Below are positions 28,519 through 38,382 of a stretch of 64,000 nucleotides of DNA, in pieces. Made by a program: the position numbers and the translations under genes. The notes beneath the pieces are model-generated. The model was not told where the DNA came from. It searched no databases and was given only the letters and a program-made list of their open reading frames with translations. The DNA is taken from positions 1 to 64,000 of the forward strand of contig JAJTFJ010000006.1 of NCBI GenBank assembly GCA_021298435.1, in the 5' to 3' direction. Numbering within the stretch: the first letter of the stretch is position 1; each line of letters begins with the position of its first letter. The stretch is from Ilumatobacteraceae bacterium (lineage in GTDB: Bacteria; Actinomycetota; Acidimicrobiia; Acidimicrobiales; Ilumatobacteraceae).

Positions 28519-29673
28519 TTATCGGGAGAGTGCGTTCGTGAGGTCACTCACGAGGTCGTCTGCATCTTCAAGGCCAATCGAGAAACGTAAGAGCCCTGCG
28601 GTCACACCAACTGCATCGAGGGCTTCTTTCGATAAGCCCGCATGTGTACTCGTTGCTGGGTGACATACGAGAGTTTCTGGACCACCAAATGATGTCGCAA
28701 TGTGCGCCAGTTGTAATTTCTGGACAAACGCATTGCACTCGTCAAAGCCTCCATCAAGTTCCACTGCAACGATGGAACCGCCGTGACGCATCTGTGCTCG
28801 TGCTAGATCGTGCTGCGGATGTGTTTCAAGGAATGGGTGGAACACTTCCTTGACGGACGAGTGTGCCTGAAGCGCATGAGCAATAGTGAGTGCCGACTTG
28901 CTCTGACGCTCTGTACGAACTGCGAGTGTGCGAATGCCGCGCAACGCATTCAGTGCGTCATAGGGCGACGCTGATGCACCGTGCATGACGGAGTACGACC
29001 ATATGTCGTTGAGAAGATCGCGCTCTCCAGCGATGACTCCAAGAAGTGCGTCATTGTGGCCGCCGATTCCCTTGGTCGCTGAATGAAGAACAATGTCGAC
29101 GCCGAAGTCAAGGGGACGTTGTCCGGTGGGGGTTGCCATCGTTGAGTCGACAACTGTGAAAGGACCCTTGATTGCGCCTAGCTCTGCCAAGTTGGTGATG
29201 GTGAGACGAGGATTCGATGGTGTCTCGGCAAGAACAAGCATGGTGCGACCCGGGATGACTGCCGCTGCGAAAGACCCAGGGACAGCGGGATCAACAAAAG
29301 TGGTCTCGATGCCGAAGCGGGCACATGGACCCTGCAAAAACGAGAGCGTCGCACCATAAATATTGTTCTGGGCAACGATGTGTGAACCTTGGCCACAGAG
29401 CGCAAGAACGAGTGAAGCCAAGGCGCCCATGCCCGATCCAAATGCAAGTGCCGATTCGGCTCCTTCCAATTCGGCAACTGCTTGCTCAAATTGCGACACG
29501 GTGGGATTAGAGAAGCGGGAATAGAACTCACCGGAGCGAAGGCTGGTTGCGCGCTGTGTGGCATCAGTGAGGCTGGAAGATTCCCAGACAGTAGAAGGCC
29601 ATAAACCAGGAGCCAGAGATGCAGAAGGTCCACGACCTGCTGTAATCGCTGTTGTATCTGGGTTTTTCGGCAT
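28519..29673 (-). CDS. Cys/Met metabolism PLP-dependent enzyme (cystathionine gamma-synthase/lyase-like)
   Basis: FYSRFSNPTVSQFEQAVAELEGAESALAFGSGMGA, VLHSATKGIGGHND, TSFGGPETLVCHPATSTHAG. Confidence 0.88.
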   Translation of the reverse strand: MPKNPDTTAITAGRGPSASLAPGLWPSTVWESSSLTDATQRATSLRSGEFYSRFSNPTVSQFEQAVAELEGAESALAFGSGMGALASLVLALCGQGSHIVAQNNIYGATLSFLQGPCARFGIETTFVDPAVPGSFAAAVIPGRTMLVLAETPSNPRLTITNLAELGAIKGPFTVVDSTMATPTGQRPLDFGVDIVLHSATKGIGGHNDALLGVIAGERDLLNDIWSYSVMHGASASPYDALNALRGIRTLAVRTERQSKSALTIAHALQAHSSVKEVFHPFLETHPQHDLARAQMRHGGSIVAVELDGGFDECNAFVQKLQLAHIATSFGGPETLVCHPATSTHAGLSKEALDAVGVTAGLLRFSIGLEDADDLVSDLTNALSR

Positions 29674-29760
29674 GAAGCGAGGATAACGACTAAATATGAC
29701 CCCGAGAGGGGTATTTAGGGTCTCAGTCTCTTCGTGGGACTGTGGGGTAGCCTTTCCGCC

Positions 29761-29943
29761 ATGTTCTCTTACTTAGACGCACAAACAGGCAGCATGATTG
29801 TCACTGCCATTGCTGGTGGTTTTGCCGGACTCGCCGTTGCCTTCAAGATGGGAATGGCTCGCATCCGTTCCAAGGTCACAGGGAAGCCAATGCCCGCCGC
29901 TGAGTCGTCAGAAGATGACGAATACGAATCCTCCCACGACTGA
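29761..29943 (+). CDS. Small single-TM protein, 60 aa
   Basis: ORF with TM SMIVTAIAGGFAGLAVAFKMGMA and an acidic tail. Stop 3 nt before the next ATG. Confidence 0.55.
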   Translation: MFSYLDAQTGSMIVTAIAGGFAGLAVAFKMGMARIRSKVTGKPMPAAESSEDDEYESSHD

Positions 29944-29946
29944 TCC

Positions 29947-31347
29947 ATGTCAGGAATTTCTCAAGATCCAGGTTCTTTTCGTGACCCCCTAAGCAGGGTT
30001 TTCGTCGGCGATGGTCGCGTTGTTCGCGCATTCACGCAAGAGGGTGCAAAAGACATCACCGCTGTGTGGGGCAAGAAGTCAATTCAAGGCGCACTGCAAT
30101 CGGGTGAATTGATTGAGTCAAACATTGTGGAGCCATCCTCGGTCGGTCTTTCTGCTTCTTGGACCTCAGCGATGACTCACCCCATGTTGCCGTTTATCTC
30201 GTACCCATACGAGTGGACATTCAGCATGCTCAAAGATGCAGCTCTCTTGCAATTGAAGCTCACTCGTGAGACTTTGGCTGATGGCATTGGCCTGAAAGAC
30301 GCAACTCCGTACAACGTGCAGTTCATTGGATCGCGCCCGCAGTTCATTGATGCCGGTTCATTCGAGAGGCGCCGGAAAGGCGACCCGTGGTACGGATACA
30401 AGCAGTTCTGCGAGATGTATCTGTATCCACTCATGATGCAGGCGTACCTCGGTGTGCAGTATCAGCCGTACCTTCGTGGTTCGGTGAACGGTATCTCTCC
30501 TGAGACGATGCGTAAGTTGTTGCCAGCCAGTATTCGCCATCCTCGCAAGGGTCGCCTCACTCATGTTGTGTTGCATGCGGCCGCGTCCACACGTTTTGCA
30601 GATTCCAATACTGACGTGAAGAAGGCAACTGCCAAGGCAGGCATGAATGCTCAGGTTCTTGATGCAACCATGCGCAAGTTGGAAAAGATTGTTCAGAAGT
30701 TGAATCTTGGTGACAAGAAGTCAACATGGTCGAACTACTCCGAGCGTGGTCACTACCTCGAATCAAGCCTTGATGAGAAGCAGAAGTTCGTTCGCGATGC
30801 TGTTGCTTCTGCGCCACGCAAGCAAGTGTGGGATATTGGTTGTAACGACGGTGTCTTTAGCCGTATTGCATCTGCTCATTCCGATTACGTCGTTGCAATG
30901 GATGCCGACCCATTGGTGGTTGATCGTTTGTACAACACGCTGAAGGCGGAGAAGAACGACAAGATTCTTCCGTTGTATGTCGATCTCACCGACTCCGGCG
31001 GCGGTGTTGGCTGGCGCGGACTTGAACGTCCTGGTGTGTTCCATCGTGGACACCCCGACATCGTGATGGCGCTTGCAGTGATTCACCACATGGCAATCAC
31101 GTTTAATGTGCCCATCGCATCGCAGCTTGACATGTTCCGTGATCTTTCGCCAGAGCTCATCATCGAGATGCCTCACGCAGATGATCCCATGGTGCGCAAG
31201 CTCCTGCAGAACAAGCGCGATGGTATCCATGACGATTTCAACCTTGAGAATTTTGAGCGTTTGCTCTCAGAGCGCTTCGACATCAAGTCGAAGATGCTTC
31301 TTGCAGGCGGAACTCGCACCATCTTCCACGCTGTCCGCAAGGGCTGA
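29947..31347 (+). CDS. Class I SAM-dependent methyltransferase-like protein with extended N-terminal region
   Basis: VWDIGCNDGVFSRIASAHSDYVVAMDADPLVVDRLY. Confidence 0.7.
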   Translation: MSGISQDPGSFRDPLSRVFVGDGRVVRAFTQEGAKDITAVWGKKSIQGALQSGELIESNIVEPSSVGLSASWTSAMTHPMLPFISYPYEWTFSMLKDAALLQLKLTRETLADGIGLKDATPYNVQFIGSRPQFIDAGSFERRRKGDPWYGYKQFCEMYLYPLMMQAYLGVQYQPYLRGSVNGISPETMRKLLPASIRHPRKGRLTHVVLHAAASTRFADSNTDVKKATAKAGMNAQVLDATMRKLEKIVQKLNLGDKKSTWSNYSERGHYLESSLDEKQKFVRDAVASAPRKQVWDIGCNDGVFSRIASAHSDYVVAMDADPLVVDRLYNTLKAEKNDKILPLYVDLTDSGGGVGWRGLERPGVFHRGHPDIVMALAVIHHMAITFNVPIASQLDMFRDLSPELIIEMPHADDPMVRKLLQNKRDGIHDDFNLENFERLLSERFDIKSKMLLAGGTRTIFHAVRKG

Positions 31348-31413
31348 TGGCGTCAGGGGAGTCCTTTCGGAACCCCTGTAGAGTTGAGGTGTTGCAGTGC
31401 ATGCACTGCTTCT

Positions 31414-31488
31414 GGCGACGTGGCGGAATGGTTTACGCAGCGGCCTGCAAAGCCGTTTATCCGAGTTCGATTCTCGGCGTCGCCTCCA
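31414..31488 (+). tRNA. tRNA-Cys (GCA), CCA encoded
   Basis: Acceptor GGCGACG/CGTCGCC, anticodon loop CTGCAAA, T-loop GTTCGATTC, 3' TCCA. Confidence 0.93.
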
Positions 31489-31553
31489 TTTGATAACTGA
31501 CGCAGTTACTTCTGATACTGCATCGTGACCAGCGTCACTGATACCGTCTGCCC

Positions 31554-33230
31554 ATGCTGACTCGTGCTGAAGCCATTGCAGAACTGACTTCTTCAGGAAG
31601 TCCCTTCGAACTTGAGACTGTGAACATTCACGGGAATCCTCTTCGTGTCTTTAAAAATGCTCCCACGTCATTGCGCGATGTGTGGCTCTCGGCAGCGCAG
31701 CGCGGTGACGCACCGTACTTTCATTACGACGATGTCACGACCACGTATGGGGGTGCCCATCAACAGGTGACTGCCGTTGCAGCATGGCTTGCAAAGCGTG
31801 GAGTCAAGAAAGGCGATCGTGTCGCCGTTGGTATGCGTAATTATCCCGAGTGGGCAATGGCACATTGGGCGATTCAGTGTATTGGTGCGGTCACCGTCAG
31901 CTTGAACGCATGGTGGATTGCCGATGAGTTGAAGTACGCCTTCACAGACTCTGGGGCTACTGCAGCAATTGTCGATGGGGAACGTCTGGAGAGGCTCTCT
32001 GACGAATTGCTCTCAGATTGCGGCGTGCACTCTGTGCTGGTGGTTCGTGGAGAGACTCGTGCAGGAACTTTTGCGTGGTCAGACATTGCGAGCAACACGT
32101 CAGCGGTGTTGCCAGATGTGGTGATCAACGCAGATGATGATGCGACAATTCTGTACACATCGGGCACAACTGGTTTTCCGAAAGGTGCTGCGGGCAGTCA
32201 CCGCAACTACATCACCAACATCTGGAACGGCCTGTTTGCGGTTGCGCTTGCCGGAAAGATGGCAGGTGTCGCGCCATCGCCCTCAAATGCGCCAAAACCC
32301 CAGGCAATTGCCTTCACGACATTCCCGTACTTCCACATTGCTGGTCTTTGTGGAATGACTTCTCACACCAACAACGGTGGAGCCATTGTTTCGCAATTCA
32401 AGTGGGACCCCGCAGATGCGATGAGACTGATTGAGAAGTACAAAGTTGCTTCATTCGGTGGCGTTCCCACGGTTGTGCGTTCCATGCTTGAACACCCTGA
32501 TCGTGACAAGTACGACTTATCGAGCTTGACAGCAATTTCACAGGGAGGCGCACCCGTTGCGCCGGACTCTGTCGCACGGATTGAAAAGGATTTCGCTGGC
32601 AAGGTCAGTGCTGCAAACGGATACGGACTCACCGAAACCACAGCAGCGATTATCGGCAACAGTGGTGCTGCGTACTTCGCCAAGAAGGACAGTGTGGGTC
32701 TTCCTTATGTAGGAACCGATATCCGCATTGTTGGGGAAGATGGCCAAGATGTTCCGCCAGGATCCATTGGTGAAATTTGGGTATACGGCCCCAACAATGT
32801 GCGTGGTTATTGGAACAAGCCAGAGGAAACTGCAAAAGCGTTTACAAATGGTTGGTTCCATACGGGTGATGCGGGACTCATTGACCCTGATGGATACATC
32901 TACGTTGTGGATCGCATCAAGGACATGGTGTTGCGAGGCGGCGAGAATGTCTACTGCGTCGAAGTAGAGACTGTTCTCTTTGAAGCCGATGCGGTGAAAG
33001 ATTGTGCCGTCATCGGTATACCGCATGACAAGTTGGGTGAAGAAGTTGCGGCTGTCATCGTTGCCGCTGATGGTCATGGTCCTCAGAGTGCTGAGAATGT
33101 TCTTGAGCATCTCCGTTCACGTTTGGCAGGTTTCAAGGTGCCCAGCAAGGTGTTTTGGCATCACGAAGACTTGCCTCGGAACGCTGCAGGAAAAGTGCTG
33201 AAGAAGGATCTGAGGGATCTGTACTCCTAA
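31554..33230 (+). CDS. Acyl-CoA synthetase (AMP-binding)
   Basis: ILYTSGTTGFPKGAAGSH, GYGLTETTAAI, GWFHTGDAGLIDPDGYIYVVDRIKDMVLRGGENVYCVEVE. Confidence 0.92.
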   Translation: MLTRAEAIAELTSSGSPFELETVNIHGNPLRVFKNAPTSLRDVWLSAAQRGDAPYFHYDDVTTTYGGAHQQVTAVAAWLAKRGVKKGDRVAVGMRNYPEWAMAHWAIQCIGAVTVSLNAWWIADELKYAFTDSGATAAIVDGERLERLSDELLSDCGVHSVLVVRGETRAGTFAWSDIASNTSAVLPDVVINADDDATILYTSGTTGFPKGAAGSHRNYITNIWNGLFAVALAGKMAGVAPSPSNAPKPQAIAFTTFPYFHIAGLCGMTSHTNNGGAIVSQFKWDPADAMRLIEKYKVASFGGVPTVVRSMLEHPDRDKYDLSSLTAISQGGAPVAPDSVARIEKDFAGKVSAANGYGLTETTAAIIGNSGAAYFAKKDSVGLPYVGTDIRIVGEDGQDVPPGSIGEIWVYGPNNVRGYWNKPEETAKAFTNGWFHTGDAGLIDPDGYIYVVDRIKDMVLRGGENVYCVEVETVLFEADAVKDCAVIGIPHDKLGEEVAAVIVAADGHGPQSAENVLEHLRSRLAGFKVPSKVFWHHEDLPRNAAGKVLKKDLRDLYS

Positions 33231-35002
33231 CCAACTTGATACACGCCGGTCCAATCAATTCCCCAGTTACTGATGGACCTTTGGATTTGTCCATTGGGTA
33301 GTTGGAGAACTCCGACACCAGCAATCTTGTTGGTCGTGAAGAGCGAGTAATAGAACCGATTAAGGGATCCCATCACCGCATTCTTTTGAATGTATGAGGT
33401 GGCTTGTCGAAAATAGGTAGCCGCATCGCTTGCACTTGCTTGTGCCTGTCCTGCATAGAGGAAGTCATCAATCTTTGTGTCGTCGTGATGATTGAGTCCG
33501 AGAACGGGCCCCAGGGAAGCGCCAAATAATTGCTTCACCGGATTCATGCTGAATTTTGTGTAGGCATTGGTCACAAGGAACGGAATGTTGAAAGCTGCGT
33601 CAGTACCTTCCAGAAGTGTGATGGGAATAGCGTCGTAGGCGTTGTAATAGCCACCCTTGTCAAGTTGTGGTGAAGCATTGAAGGCTTTTGCGATGATGAC
33701 CGCACCTTCTTCAATGACGTACTCAGCCTTGATGTTGCACTTCGACCACGTTGACTTCAGGAACTGGGCATTCAATTGCGTTGTTGTGCTCGTGTCTGCG
33801 GGGAAAGTGAACTGAAGCGATGTCTCTCCACTTTCCTTCTTATAGGCATTCACATACTCCTGGGCTTTGTCGCTATTGAACTCAGGGAAGTTCTCGGTCG
33901 AGAACATAAGGCTGGTGGGTCCAACTATTGATTCGGCGACAGATGTTTCATCTTTGGTTCGAACTTTGACAAAGTTGCTTCGATCAATACATGAGAGCAC
34001 AGCTTGCCTTGCTGACAGATATTGAAACGGTGATCCCGGCTTGCCTTGATTCAGCCACAGTGATGGGTAGTACTCATCGGGCGACTTGGTTTCTTTCACT
34101 GTTGACCGAGAACGAAGATCAACAATGGTGGCGGAATCTGTTGCTGCGGAAAAGAATCCCGCATCGAGAGTCTCGCTACGAACTGCCCCTGCTCTTTGTG
34201 ATGCTTCCTTGACGTTCTGGAACGTGATTGCATCGAGATAGGGCAATTGCGTATTGGTGATGGGATCCTTTCTCCAGTAGGAAGCGTTGCGTGTCACGGT
34301 CATTTCGTTTGGATTCCATGCCTCAATTTTGAATGGACCGGTGCCAATTGGACTCTGGCCGCATGTCTTGGCATCTTGAAGTTGGCGTGGTGACCTCATG
34401 AAGAATCGCCCTGACGCATACAACGTCGATCGGAAGTCGTATTGAGGACGATCAAGGGTGAATTCAACGACGTAGTCAGAGAGCGCTTGGAAAGAGTTGA
34501 TGTTTGCGGTGAATGCTGTGCCGGTGCCGATTGTGTACGCCGTGGCGGCGAGTCCTTGTGGACCACTCGCTGCATAAGCGCCGAGTGCGACACGACCAGT
34601 AATGGCGTTGAAATTCGCTACGACTGCCGCAGCATCGAATCGTGTTCCGTCGTGGAATGAGATTCCTTTTCGCAGTGTGATTGTCCACGTCTTGAGGTCA
34701 ACTGATGAGGTGGCGCCCTGTGCGAGCAAGCCAACCATCTGGCCCGTCTCGGATTTTTCAAAGAGTGTCTCGTAGATGGTGCGCGTAGCCATGAGAGCAG
34801 AGTTAGCCGGATTATTGCCGACACAGAAACCAGGGAGGCTGTCGAAGATGCCGACTTTGATTTCTCCTCCGTACCGTGCGGGTGGGGTAGACGTCGTTGA
34901 CGTTGCAGCGTCATTTCCGGATGAACACGACATTGCTACGACAGCACTTGCAAGAATTAGTGCAATCGCTCGTCTTTGTTTCTGACCTCGTGAGTATGGC
35001 AT
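33227..35002 (-). CDS. ABC transporter substrate-binding lipoprotein (SBP_bac_5, dipeptide/oligopeptide type)
   Basis: Lipobox-like ILASAVVAMSCSSG, RKGISFHDGTRFDAAAVVANFN, GTGPFKIEAWNPNE. Confidence 0.88.
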   Translation of the reverse strand: MPYSRGQKQRRAIALILASAVVAMSCSSGNDAATSTTSTPPARYGGEIKVGIFDSLPGFCVGNNPANSALMATRTIYETLFEKSETGQMVGLLAQGATSSVDLKTWTITLRKGISFHDGTRFDAAAVVANFNAITGRVALGAYAASGPQGLAATAYTIGTGTAFTANINSFQALSDYVVEFTLDRPQYDFRSTLYASGRFFMRSPRQLQDAKTCGQSPIGTGPFKIEAWNPNEMTVTRNASYWRKDPITNTQLPYLDAITFQNVKEASQRAGAVRSETLDAGFFSAATDSATIVDLRSRSTVKETKSPDEYYPSLWLNQGKPGSPFQYLSARQAVLSCIDRSNFVKVRTKDETSVAESIVGPTSLMFSTENFPEFNSDKAQEYVNAYKKESGETSLQFTFPADTSTTTQLNAQFLKSTWSKCNIKAEYVIEEGAVIIAKAFNASPQLDKGGYYNAYDAIPITLLEGTDAAFNIPFLVTNAYTKFSMNPVKQLFGASLGPVLGLNHHDDTKIDDFLYAGQAQASASDAATYFRQATSYIQKNAVMGSLNRFYYSLFTTNKIAGVGVLQLPNGQIQRSISNWGIDWTGVYQVG

Positions 35003-35124
35003 CGGCTTCTCCTGGCTGTTGAAGAGGTGTTCTCTCAAGACAACCGTAGGTATCGACTAATGAACTGACTTGACTATTTCATACCTAGATGAGTTTGGTT
35101 CATTTGTTCAAATGATTATTCCGT

Positions 35125-35568
35125 ATGTTTCACTGCATGAATCTCATTGATGATGACAAGGTCAAAAACAAATCCGTTGCTGTTGCAGTCACTCACGATC
35201 ATGCGCACGTATTTCTGTTGAATGATGAGTCAACTGCGCCGATAGCGATTGTTGGTCGAGCCGAGCCAGAGAACATTCATGTTCGTAGTGCACAAGCTCA
35301 TCACGGACATGCTTCCGAGAACGGAGAGGTGAACTACTTTGCAGACCTTTCAACTCACATTCAGAATGCTTCCAGTGTCTTGCTACTTGGACACGGAACT
35401 GGGAAAGCAAATGCTGCTGAACGCTTCTCTCACTATCTGCGAGATCATCAGAAGCCGATTGCGATAAAAGTGTTAGCGCTAGAGACGGTGAATCTGCCTG
35501 CACTCAGTAACGGTGAAATCGTGCATGAGGCTCATCGCAAATGGAGAGAACTCGTATCGCGCTCGTAG
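35125..35568 (+). CDS. Hypothetical protein, possibly related to bacterial eRF1-like (baeRF) C-terminal domains
   Basis: VTHDHAHVFLLND and SSVLLLGHGTGKANAAERFSHYLRDH. Assignment by motif resemblance only. Confidence 0.45.
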   Translation: MFHCMNLIDDDKVKNKSVAVAVTHDHAHVFLLNDESTAPIAIVGRAEPENIHVRSAQAHHGHASENGEVNYFADLSTHIQNASSVLLLGHGTGKANAAERFSHYLRDHQKPIAIKVLALETVNLPALSNGEIVHEAHRKWRELVSRS

Positions 35569-35577
35569 GCGAAATGA

Positions 35578-36324
35578 CTACGACCATCCGCCAGAGAAAG
35601 AGACGAACTGGCCAGTTGCAAATGTGCTCTTGCCGTCGAGGTACGGCATGCAGAAGTGTGCAAACTCATCCACTCCACCAAGTCGGTTGAGGGGAACTTG
35701 CGACTCAATCTTCTTTCGTGTCTCGGGATCATCGGCCCCTGTTGCTCGGCGAAACTCGGGGAAGTCCATAAAGTTTGTTCCGACGGCGTTGACTTGCACA
35801 TTGTTCTTGGCCATTTCCATCGCGGAGTTCTTGGCGAGCATGGTGGCAGCTGATCTCATGGAGGAATACAACGGCGCACCGGGCGTAGGGCGGGCGGCGG
35901 ACGCACTGGTGATGAGCAGAACCTGACCCGACCGCTGGGTCACCATGGTGGGCAATGTGGCTTTGAGGAACTCATACGGAGCGACGACGCAGCCGTTGTA
36001 GACCTTGTCGAGGTCCTCTCTGCTGGACTTGAGAATGGAACCCGTAACGATGAGTCCTGAGAACATGACAGCCGAGTCAATGCGACCAAAGACGTCAAGG
36101 GCGGTCTGCACCAGTTTCTGAGGATTCTCTGGTCGAGTGAGGTCCCGAACTTGGGAAACGCTCGCAACCGTTGCCCCAAGAGCCTCAAGCTCTGCCACTA
36201 GGCCATCTGCGGGGTCGCCGACGACGATGTCGTACCCAGAAGCAGCCAGGGCCCTCGCCAGGGGTGGGCCGACATAAAAGCTGCCGTCATTGATGATGGC
36301 GACGGGACGAGTGTGCTGGGTCAT
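35578..36324 (-). CDS. Short-chain dehydrogenase/reductase
   Basis: VLLITSASAARPTPGAPLYSSMRSAATMLAKNSAMEMAKNNVQVNAVGTN. Confidence 0.8.
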   Translation of the reverse strand: MTQHTRPVAIINDGSFYVGPPLARALAASGYDIVVGDPADGLVAELEALGATVASVSQVRDLTRPENPQKLVQTALDVFGRIDSAVMFSGLIVTGSILKSSREDLDKVYNGCVVAPYEFLKATLPTMVTQRSGQVLLITSASAARPTPGAPLYSSMRSAATMLAKNSAMEMAKNNVQVNAVGTNFMDFPEFRRATGADDPETRKKIESQVPLNRLGGVDEFAHFCMPYLDGKSTFATGQFVSFSGGWS

Positions 36325-36403
36325 GAGATTCTCCCTTGAGCGATGGGGAGAACCTAGTGGAAGGCGCCGGGAGGGGGTTGAGTGACCCCTATTCGAGGCA
36401 TGC

Positions 36404-36458
36404 AAGTAATTGCTGAATACAAGTAATTGCTGAATACAAGTAATTGCTGAATACAAGT
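36404..36458. repeat. 17-bp tandem repeat AAGTAATTGCTGAATAC, 3 full copies plus 4 bp
   Basis: Copies at 36404-36420, 36421-36437 and 36438-36454, then AAGT. Identical units. Confidence 0.97.
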
Positions 36459-36565
36459 GACAGAGGACACAAATTCTTCCATGCCGCTTGAAATGCACCC
36501 TGTTCCTTGGTCTAGGGTGGCATCAGGCACACAAGTGTGTGTGCACCATTCATGGGGGTATTTGA

Positions 36566-38284
36566 ATGAAAACACAAGGAAGAGTCATTCGTTCGCGAAT
36601 GACAAAGCGCCTGGGGGCAGCACTTAGTGTTGCACTCATTGGCTCAACCCTTGCGGCCACAGGTTCGCAAGCGGCGCCAAAGCCTGAAGCAGGAGCGCCG
36701 AAATACGGCGGAACTGTCACCATGCTGATTGACGGATCAATCGCTGGACATTGTTTCGCAAATGCATTGCCTGGTGGCCCTCTCGGAGCATCTCGCTCGA
36801 TCTATGAGAGCCTTGTTGAGCGAACCAACAAAGGTAAGTACGTCGGATTTCTCGCTGAATCGTTCACCTCAAGTGATAACAAAGTGTGGAACATCAAACT
36901 CCGCTCAGGAATCACGTATTCAAACGGTGAGGCGTTCAATGCTGCATCTGTGAAGCAGAACATTGACATTGGTCGTGGAGCGGTGACGACATACCTTTCA
37001 ACCGGTGTGGGTATCAACTCCAATATTCTGCAAGTTGATGTTGTCGATGATTTGAATGTTCGTGTGACGCTTGAGCGTCCTGACAACGACTTCCTTGGCC
37101 TGATGTATCGCGCTGGTCGCTACGTCATGCGTGCACCAGCTCAGATTGCTGATCGTGCAACTTGTTCGACCAATCCAATTGGCACAGGTCCATTCAAGCT
37201 TCAGTCATTCACGCAAGACGAACAAGTTGTGGTGAAGAACCCAACGTATTGGCGCAAAGATGGCAAGGGTCGTCAGTTGCCATACCTCGACAAGATTGAG
37301 TTCATTGTTGTGAAAGAAGCATCACAGCGTGCAGCATCTGTCCGCCGTGGCACTGCTGATGCAGGCTTCTTCGTGCAGGGCGATGCGACATTCACCAATG
37401 ACTTGGCGAACCGCAAGTCGTTAGTGACTGGCTATAAGTCAACACAGACCGCTTGGGGCCAGTGGATGCCAAACCAGAACAAGGCTGGCTCTCCGTTCAA
37501 GTTCTTGAACTGCCGCTTGGCTGCTGCTCATTCCATTGACTGGAAGAGCTACAACAAGGTGCGTCTGAAGGGTAATGGTGACTATTCCGGCTCAGTTGTC
37601 GGCAAGTCGCACATCATGTACACCAAGAAGGGTGCTCCGACATACAACTTGGCCAAGGCAAAGGATTATCTTGCGAAGTGCAACACAGATCTTGGTGCGG
37701 CTGCTCCAATGAAGATCACGTTGTATGCAGATACCAGTACTCAGTCACAGAACAACACAAAGTTCATTCAGAAGTCGATGGAGAAGGCAGGAATTCTGTT
37801 CAATGCTCCTTTCATCGGTGAGTCTGCTCTGTTGGTCTCCAAGGTCTACAAGGGCGGCGGAAACGACTTTGATTTCGCCGAAGGTACTCCTGCTGAAGGT
37901 GGCTCTCCTGGTTACGTGATTCCGTTCTTCGTGAGTAAGGCATTTATGACTGGAACAGTCAACCCAATCGCCAACACGTCGTACGGCAAGGTGTACAACA
38001 CTGTTATCGCTTTGGGTAACCACAGCGACACCAAGGTTGACGATCTGATTTATGCCGCTCAGGCTGAGAAGGATCCGAAGCTTGCGAAAACGAAGTGGCA
38101 AGCCGCTACTCAGTACATCCAAGAACAGGGTATTGCGATTCCTGCAGTGCACGGTGGTTTCCAGGTGTATGTCAACAACAAGGCAAAGCTTCGCGGAATC
38201 GGAACTTTGAAGATGCCTAGCGGTGATCGTGCAGACACCGTTGAAACAAAGGGCTTCGAGTGGACAGGAATCTGGAAGGGCTAA
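36566..38284 (+). CDS. ABC transporter substrate-binding protein (SBP_bac_5)
   Basis: Signal peptide, RSGITYSNGEAFNAASVKQNI, NPIGTGPFKLQSFTQDEQVVVKNPTYWRKD. Confidence 0.88.
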   Translation: MKTQGRVIRSRMTKRLGAALSVALIGSTLAATGSQAAPKPEAGAPKYGGTVTMLIDGSIAGHCFANALPGGPLGASRSIYESLVERTNKGKYVGFLAESFTSSDNKVWNIKLRSGITYSNGEAFNAASVKQNIDIGRGAVTTYLSTGVGINSNILQVDVVDDLNVRVTLERPDNDFLGLMYRAGRYVMRAPAQIADRATCSTNPIGTGPFKLQSFTQDEQVVVKNPTYWRKDGKGRQLPYLDKIEFIVVKEASQRAASVRRGTADAGFFVQGDATFTNDLANRKSLVTGYKSTQTAWGQWMPNQNKAGSPFKFLNCRLAAAHSIDWKSYNKVRLKGNGDYSGSVVGKSHIMYTKKGAPTYNLAKAKDYLAKCNTDLGAAAPMKITLYADTSTQSQNNTKFIQKSMEKAGILFNAPFIGESALLVSKVYKGGGNDFDFAEGTPAEGGSPGYVIPFFVSKAFMTGTVNPIANTSYGKVYNTVIALGNHSDTKVDDLIYAAQAEKDPKLAKTKWQAATQYIQEQGIAIPAVHGGFQVYVNNKAKLRGIGTLKMPSGDRADTVETKGFEWTGIWKG

Positions 38285-38308
38285 GCCCATCTAGAACAAC
38301 TTCTACGG

Positions 38309-38344
38309 AAGGGACGGTGGCCTTCGGGTCACCGTCCCTTTTGC
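38309..38344 (+). terminator. Rho-independent terminator
   Basis: AAGGGACGGTG...TTCG...CACCGTCCCTTTTG. Confidence 0.88.
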
Positions 38345-38382
38345 ATTCCAGGGCTAGTCAGAGCCTTGCGAGCGCCTACGGT

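Noticed and set aside
36404-36458. CRISPR array
   Set aside because: Units are contiguous 17-bp copies without spacers and no cas genes are present.
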